DNA from: Engraulis encrasicolus
Lineage: Eukaryota > Chordata > Actinopteri > Clupeiformes > Engraulidae
DNA length: 64,000 bases
Assembly (NCBI RefSeq): GCF_034702125.1
Contig: NC_085861.1
Span: forward strand, 2,475,042 to 2,539,041
Direction: 5' to 3'
The notes beneath the pieces are model-generated. The model worked only from the letters and a program-made list of their open reading frames with translations. It was not told where the DNA came from and searched no databases. A program made the position numbers and the translations under genes. This document shows positions 49,692-58,400 of this stretch, piece by piece (positions within the stretch are counted from its first letter, which is position 1; every line of letters begins with the position of its first letter).

Positions 49692-52600
49692 CAGGGGTTG
49701 TATGCCTGAGTGGCTACTCTCATTTTACTGGATTGTATGTTTTCTTACCTGCCCAGGGACTGCAGATGGAAATTAGCTATTCGCTATAATCTGGTGCAGG
49801 TCATCTTTTTACTATGTAACTAATGTACTTTGCACATGGTCCCTGATGAAATAAACCAATAAACTAAACTAAACTTTTTATTTCTTTAAGGTAGGGGTAG
49901 GCTATTCAATTAAATGTCAATGAGTTTTCAAAATTCCTCTCAGTAAAGGGGCCGAACTACACATATGTATTGTGGTTGCAGACTGTCAATGAAAAAAACA
50001 TAGGAGACCTCATTGAAGTGGGGGGTCTGGGGGTCCTCCCCCAGAAAGTTTTGCATTTCTTAGCATTTCTGAAAAACGATTCTGTATTTCACTTGTGTGG
50101 GGCCAGAACCTTGCTGTCCAAGGGCCGCATCTGGCCCCAGGGCCGCCATTTGAATAGCCCTGGTCTAGGCTCATTTGACGAATGAAGATGCATAATCCCC
50201 TGCTGGGATGCGTACAGTTGTTAGCCAATTATTTAGGCCTACCAATAACCATAGACAGGCAGCTATTTAAAATAATGATAGTAATAATAATAGAAAGGGG
50301 GGGCGCACCTTGCATCAATTTCCTTTATTTTTTTGTGCACAGACGCGTTTCGGCGTGTGCCTTCCTCAGTGTGCAACCCGAAAGCCGAAACACGTCTGTG
50401 CACAAAAAAATAAAGAAAAAAATTGATGCAAGGTGCGCCCCCCCTTTCTTTGATTCTAAGTATTCATTTGGGACAGCACCCTTAAAAGTTATCAAGAAAC
50501 CTGAGTGAAGCCTGCTACCTACTTGATAGTAATAATAATAGTAATGACAATAACAACAACAAAAAGCATTTAATTTTAAAAGTTTTAAACTGCGATGTAA
50601 TGTGTTTGGAAATTAGATGTTCTGTGACGTCATCAAAATTCCAGCCCATAAGCAGTAATAGCCTTATTCGATTTTTCATCAACGCCTGCATGCGCATGCA
50701 GACAGCAATGCACTCTGGATGAAAATGCTGCATGATGGTTAAGCTTAGATTTCCTGTCTATCGCGGGATGAATGTGACTGCAGTCGGATCTTGGAACCCC
50801 TGCAGTTGCTTATCCCTGTCGATGCTCNTCTGCAGACTGACTCCGAAGTCACGCTCCCATGAACTGGTTGGTCAACAACTCACTCACGTGTATATGGGGC
50901 ACCTAAGTCATGCCCTTCTACTTCCGATCCATGGGGCTGGAGCTTGTATATTTTTGCACGAACACAACTCAAAAATCGCTTGCCAAGTGAAGTCAACAAG
51001 CACACCATTGGTTGTTATTAATTTTGAGGCACAGCATATGTGTGATCGACTGGGAAATGCGAGGTGGATCGAAAAATAGCTTTGATCAGTCCTTTACGGC
51101 CCAGTCAAAAGTGTTTGCGTTCCCAGCCCCATGAGCCGCCCGGAAGGGGTGGACTTAGGTGCAACCTACGAGTCTTGTATCACACCCCTACACAAGTTTG
51201 CACTGCTCCCCACTTCAGGTCCTCCTCCTAACCTGTCCCCCCACACCTCTCACGTGGTGTGTTAATAGATCAAACTGGTGCGAGCTCATCGTCTCGTGCA
51301 TATTTGAGGCCGGCTTTAAATGTGCTGTATTTAATACCACCCACATCGTGACAACAAGTTCTCGCTCACTTGCCTTCGCAACATCGGCGCTTGCAACAAA
51401 CTCGTCCACTAGTACGGGACAATTTCCCCCTATGAATTCAAACAATCTGATTATAGTGAAAAAATATTATCTGCACTTGACAGTAGACCGATATTCTTCT
51501 GTAAGCTTCCATTATAACGTGCGTTGCAAACTTTCTCACCAAATGAAATGACGCGCTCGAGCTACAGGCACTGCAAATTCATGTCGCTTGCTTTGTTAGA
51601 CACGTGTAGGCTACATTTCATGCCTCGTCTGTCTTTTTTTGGTGAAATATCACGAGAATGTCTCAAATATGATGCTTAGACATAGTCTAGTATCCACTCA
51701 TGGATCACTAGCCTATTTTGCAGTGGTGGGGCCAACTGGGGAATGAGATAATGCGGATGCTGGCAGAGGAAAAAAAGATATAGCCTACGCGTAAAATAAA
51801 CAATGTGCAACGTTTAGGCCTATGCCTTATGTCAATTTAGACAGGGTGTAGTCAGAGTAGAGTAGTCATCGTGGAGCTAGGAGCCAATGGTAGGCTTACA
51901 GAAAAGACAGCGTGAGGATTGCCCAAAGCGACTGTGCATAATGTGCTGTGATTTGGTGTTGGAAAGTGCACTGGAGTCATAGGCATATAGCCTATTTCAG
52001 TAGGCGCGTATGAGTTTGTTGCGAGCGTCGATGTTGCGAAATGCACGTGAGCGAGAACTTGTTGTCACAATGTGGGTGTTAATACATACAGCGCATTTAC
52101 AGTCGGCCACAAATATGAACAAGACTATGAGCTCGCACCAGTTTGCTCTACTAACACACCACGTGTGAGGAGTGGGGGGACAGGCAGTGAGGAGGAGCTG
52201 AAGTGGGGACCTGCGCAAACTTGTGTAGAGGTGTGAGACAAGACTCATATACAGACGTGAGTGAGTTGTTGACCAACCAGTTCATGGGCGCGTGACCTCG
52301 GAGGCAGTCCGCCGACGAGCGTTGAAGGGGATAAGCAACTGCAGAGGTTGCAAGATCTGACTGCAGTCGCATGCATCCCGCGATAGTTTGACACCATGTG
52401 ACATGTCACCTCGTCAACGCAACATCGACGAAATTTCGAAGTTTGACAGGAAATCTAACCGTCATGCAGCATTTTCATCCAGGGTGCATTGCTGTCTACA
52501 TGCGCATTGCGCATGCATGCGTTGACGGCATCTCGATCCCACCTAGGGTTTCCCAACCACTGTGCCGCGGCACACTAGTGTGCCGTGAGAGATCGTCAGG

Positions 52601-55404
52601 TGTGCCGTGGAAAATTCTTGGGGATTATTTTTTTGGTGGAATTCATCGTTATTATCAACAAATAGGCCTAATGCCTATGTCATTTTCTAGTAGCCTAGTG
52701 TCTGCTGTTGACTGGCGTCCTAAGCATGAAATAATTCCTTATCACTAGGTGGCAGCAGGTAGCGAATTGCATTGATGTATCTTCAGTAGCCCTAACAAAA
52801 AACGTCCATCCATACCTGCCAACCTTTAAAACATTTTTTGAGTAGCAACTTATCGCGGCGCGGCAATTCACGGCGCAACAACTTGGCATGACAAAGCAAC
52901 GGGGTCGCCGGCGGGCCCATCTGAGAGGCTACTTTGTTTTGCATAGTCTGCTCTACACCTAGGGTTGCCAAATGTCAAGGGAGAAGATATGGGACACTTC
53001 ATTCAGGCAGGGGGTGTAGGGGTCCTCCCCCAGAAAAATGTGCTTTTCTTAGATGCAATTTCCTGCATTTTAATGCATTTTAGCCTAACATCCTGTGTAT
53101 CTGGCAAATAGTTTATCTTGCTCTTCACAGTACTTTGAACTACCATAATTTATTAAACTTTCATGGAAGATGTTTTTTTTTTGTTTCACACCATAACACC
53201 AATAAAATGCTATGATATAGTGTGCTGGAATTCAGGCCTCTAAATTAACTTTATTGATCACCAGCCAATATGGCTGTTAATCTTACTAGTCAAACATACC
53301 ACCAGTCTGGCTAGTAAGTGGCTATTAAAGGGACAGTTTGGTCAATTTCAACATGCAGTTATATTGCTCACGCTACCCTTGACTTGTCAGTACCTGGTGA
53401 TGCCACATTTTTCGGCTCAGCCCTTTCCGAGATATGAGCAATTCTAATGGGGGCAGCGTTTGTTTACATTTTTAAAAAATGAAACATAGGCCAACTCCAA
53501 ATATTTTCCCAAAAGGTACTGCTGTTTGCTAGTTGTCTGCTGATGTTTTATAACCTTTTGGATGTTTTTGGGAATAAATAAAAATGTTTTTTTGAAATGT
53601 AAACAAAGAGCTGCCCCCATTACAATGACCAGGATCTCGGAAACGGCTGAAGAAGAAGAAAAAAAAATCTCAGGCACTGACAAGTCCAGGGTAGTGTGAG
53701 CATTACAACTGCATGTTGAAATTGACCAAACTGTCCCTTTAAGTTATCATTTGTACCAGCCAAACAGAGCATTTGGTCACTTGGGGGTGTTAAGGAGCTG
53801 GAATTGAATATGAAACTGAAGCATTTTCTGATTATTTTTTTGTCTGTAGAAGGTACATGTAGGAAAATGTATAATTTGATTATAAAATACTGAGGCATTT
53901 CAGTAATTTTTATGAACAAAAAGTTGAATTGTAATGATTCTTACATCATCTCCCCCAATATTAATAAATGGTGATGTTGTCACCTACTGTGAAGAAGCAT
54001 CAGCAGTAGAGAAAAAGATAAAGACAAGTGTTATGTAAGCTAGGATAATATCAGGTTAATAATATCAAGATAATATCAGGTTAACTGGTAAGCATAATTA
54101 GCCCGGTTTTAGGGAAAGGGGAAAGCAATCACCTCCTGTTACCTCGCGGGGAAACTTGTGGGGAAACCTTTGTCACAAACACCCCAGGCACAATTTCCAA
54201 TCCGTTTTTAATAATAATAATATGACTGTAATATATTGCCTTTGAAAACATGAGATTTCCGCTTTGAGTTCATGGAGCGCTGTCAAACTGTCCGACTTCT
54301 TCTGACCGACCTCGTCCTTTTGCAGCGCTGTAATTGTTGTCAAACAGCATTTTAGGGCGGGCCTTAGCCAAAGGTGAAAGACGCATAGGTTTCACATTAA
54401 GATTAAGTGAGTAAAATATACAGAGATTGATATTTGTACGTATGCATCTTCAGTGAAATATTTCCCAAATGTTGCTACTCTCAGAATAAGCATTATTTTC
54501 TGTATTCCTGCTAATAGAATGCTTTTGGACAGAATAACAATTTGTAAATTGTAGGCATACTTTGAAGTTTATAGCTTCTTTAAGAAGTGAATATTAAGTG
54601 CACTTTTTATTTAAAAGAGGAAATGTAAAATATGACAGTTATGTGTTTATTTGATTGCTATTCAAGACACTTTGTAGCCGCCTATTTTAACAATATAGTC
54701 ATTCTTATCAGAGAATAATTTGTTTTCATTATTTTTGGTTGGTGGTGTGCCGCAGGATTTTTTCAATGGAAAAAGTGTGCCTTGGCACGAAAAAGGTTGG
54801 GAAACACTGGCCTATTTGCGTGACCATCAGCACACCAAGCATTCAATTTTATGCAAACAAAAAAATCCTTACTAGGACACTTTATTTAACTAAAAACAAC
54901 AGGCAACGCATGTCAGCGCAGGTCACGGGAAGTTGTTCGACTTGTCCGACTGTTCAGCCTTCAAACACTGGGAACACTTATGATGGGCTAGACCCGAAAC
55001 CTTTGCATCCCACTTTTTGTTTTGGCTTCTCTTTATTTTCAGCTTTTAATACAGTTTCACTGAACAGCATCAAGCTGTGCGACTCCTTTTTCTTCACACT
55101 GCATTTTTGGTTTGGAATTACGCACCGAGCGAAACTTCTCAAGTAAGACAAAGGCGCGGACGCCATCTCTACCTTCACCCATCAAACAAATCATCATTGT
55201 CCACTCAAGGTGTGTCTGATGAATAAAAACTGACTACACACTGTAGACTACTCTTAATATGACCTTGTATAGATTCAAATATTAAGGTGTAGGCCTAAAC
55301 GTTGTGGATACAGGGCTTTTTCTAGGAATTTTTGGCATGAGGGAGCATCATGGCAGGTTGCGGGGGGTGAAGGGGGGAATTTATTAGGGGCGCTCAAAAA
55401 AGTA

Positions 55405-55456
<52 letters not shown>

Positions 55457-58400
55457 AGTATGAGGGTGCACCCGCGGAGGTACAGTGGCGCTCATATGTT
55501 TACATACCCCAGCAGAATATACGCTTTCTCTGCGATTTCTCACCAAATATGAAGGATTACACAAAACCTTTTTTTTGACTCGTTGCTAGTGACTGGCTTA
55601 AGATATTTATTAGCAATTTTTTGTGTTTACTTTTTCAAAAGCATGATCACAACCCAAACTACCCAAATGACCCTGTTCAAAAGTTTACATACCCTAGTTT
55701 CTGATGCTGAATATGGTCCTGTTTAACATCAGGGACCGCTCTAAATTGTTTGTGGTAGTTGTGGATAAGGCTCTTAATGTTCTCAGATGACAAAACAGCA
55801 CATTCTTCCTGGCAGAATGGTTATTTCCTATAATATATTTGGGTGTCTTGCTGGAACCTCACATTTGAGGTTTCCCCTGAGTGGCTCAATGATGTTGAGA
55901 TCAGGAGAGTGAGATGGTCGCTCAAAAACCTTCATTTTATTCTATCTGAAGCTAATGACGGGTTGATTTGGCTTTCTGTGTCGAAATATTGTCATGTTGG
56001 CACTGTTGGAATTTCAATTCAGAAATGCAATATGAGGGGGTTTGATTGGAATCAAGCCATTGGGCAAGGGAATCGTTGCATAGCAATGATCATTGCAAGG
56101 GGAATTGTTCAGGAGGCATAGGAAAACCAAAAAATAACTTCAGGTGAAATATAGGACAACATGAAAAAATGTTTTAAAGTGTACAGCAAAGAGGCCCTTG
56201 AGGAAAGATGGGCTGTTGGGGGTTGCCAGGAGAAAGCCATTACTACAAAAATGCAAACATGTTATTTTGCATATGATACACCAAATAGCACAGTGAGAAG
56301 CATCAGAATGCCTGTGACAAAGTCATTTGGATAAATTAGATCAATATGGAACTTTTTTCAGCCACTATTAACAGTACCATTTGGAGAACAGTCAACGGAG
56401 CCTATGATGAAAGTTACACCATGCCCTTCTGTGAAACATGGTCATGGACCACTGATGTCATGGGGACATTTGAGTTACAAATGCACTATACTTTTGGTCC
56501 ATACTCGCAGAATGATGAATACATTGCCCTGTGGAAAATACTGGAGGAAACTTGACACTCATCAGCCTTGAAACTGCACATGGTCCATTGTTTGGACATG
56601 CCAACATGACAATATTTCAACACAGAAAGCCAAATCAACCCGTCATTAGCTTCAGAAAGAATAAAATGAAGTTTTTGAGTGACCGGCTTACTCTCCTGAT
56701 CTCAACATCATTGAGCCATTCAGGGGAAACCTCAAATGTGAGGTTCCAGCAAGACACCCAACAATTTTATAGAAAACAACCATTCTGCCAGGAAGAATGT
56801 GCTGTTTTGTCATCTGAGAACATTAAGAGCCTTATCCACAGCTACCACAAACAATTTAGAGCGGTCCCTGATGTTAAACAGGGCCATATTCAGCATCAGA
56901 AACTAGGGTATGTAAACTTTTGAACAGGGTCATTTGGGTAGTTTGGGTTGTGATCATACTTTTGTAAAAGTAAACACAAAAAAATGCTAATAGATATCTT
57001 AAGCCAGTTACTAGCAATGAGTGAAAAAAAAGGTTTTGTGTAATCCTTCATATTTTGTGAGAAATTGCCAAGAAAGCGTATATTCTGCTGGGGTATGTAA
57101 ACATATGAGCACCACATGTATGAGGGTGGAGCGCCCCTATTTCCCCGTTCAGAAAAAGCCCTGGATAGGCTATATTTTTCCCATGATCACATTTCTCAGT
57201 TGTCGCCACCACTGCAAAGTCTAGAGTCTGTGAGGCCATCTAATTGCTATCCTTATTTTAATGACTAGGACATTAATATGAACATTGTAACATTATCTTG
57301 ACATTTCACCAAAAAATAAGACCACATTGAAATGTAGGCTATACACTGGTCTAAGCAAGCGACATGGATTTGCAGTGCCTACAGCTCGAGTGCGTCAATT
57401 CAGTTCAGTGGTCCTTTGGTGAGAACGTTTGAAGCATAATGGAAGTCTACAGAGGAATATCGGTAGGCCTACTGTCAAGTTCAGATAGGCCTACTGTTTT
57501 TTTTTTCAAGAATCTGATTATTTTAATCCCTACAATTTCAGAACGCAGTATAATTCAAAATGGCAAACTGAGAAAAAAGGCTTTAAAGTTTCCTTTCTGT
57601 CCACGCAACTGTGTTGGAGGTAAAGCGGTGATGACACTTTCATATAATACTTTTTTATGGTGAAAATTTATGCACACAAGAAAAAAGCAAAAAAACAACA
57701 TTCTCATTACTTTTTAGCTGAAAAATCATTATACTGCGCTCTGTTGTGGTATTACTGTCTACACCAAAACCACGGTGTCAATGGAGAAGTGCAGTATAAT
57801 TCGCATTATACTGCGTTCTTGGCTAGTACGACGTAACCTCCTAAAACCAAAAAGCGCAGTATAATCAGTTTTTTGCGTTTTTTTCCGAAACGGGACCAAG
57901 TTGGGCCAAAAAATTTTAACACAAGAAAAAGAAGGTATTTTAAAGCCAATTTCCGGTCTAAACCCATTTTCGACCATTTTCAAGATAATGCGTTCTGATA
58001 TTGTAGGGCAGTATAGTCCTATTTAATTTTATAACCTTATAATGCTCTGCAATGTGTTAAGTCTTTGTTTTGGTTAATTTGGTCAGGCTACTACATTGTT
58101 TAGATTCTATGTGTGCCAGCTTAGCGATTTCTTTTTTTTTTTTTACTTCATGTACTGGACTTAACACGGCTGCATGGATTTTGTAACATATTTCCAGCAC
58201 TGTTGTTCTCTGTCTCGTGCACAAACTTTGCCAGCAGACAGCTTTCTCTTGTTGTTGGTGCTGCGCGGCGCATTTTAACTTAAATAGTGAAGCTAGAGCA
58301 CTCAAGCTGGGCTTACACTGTGCGACTTTTGCCCCGATTTGGCACTCACACAACTTTTAGGGAGTCGGCCTGATTTCTTGCTCAATCGCTGGTCAATCGT

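Larger units (their letters stand above)
55310..57172. mobile_element. outer element (CAGGGCTTTTTCT ends) hosting the Tc1 copy
   Basis: CAGGGCTTTTTCTAGGAAT at 55310 and CAGAAAAAGCCCTG at about 57150 are inverted ends; GGGGCGCTC and GAGCGCCCC lie just inside. The Tc1 copy and the AT repeat sit between them. Confidence 0.55.

Noticed and set aside
54739..55146. 135-codon plus-strand gene
   Set aside because: Starts within the right end of a hAT element and matches nothing recognisable.
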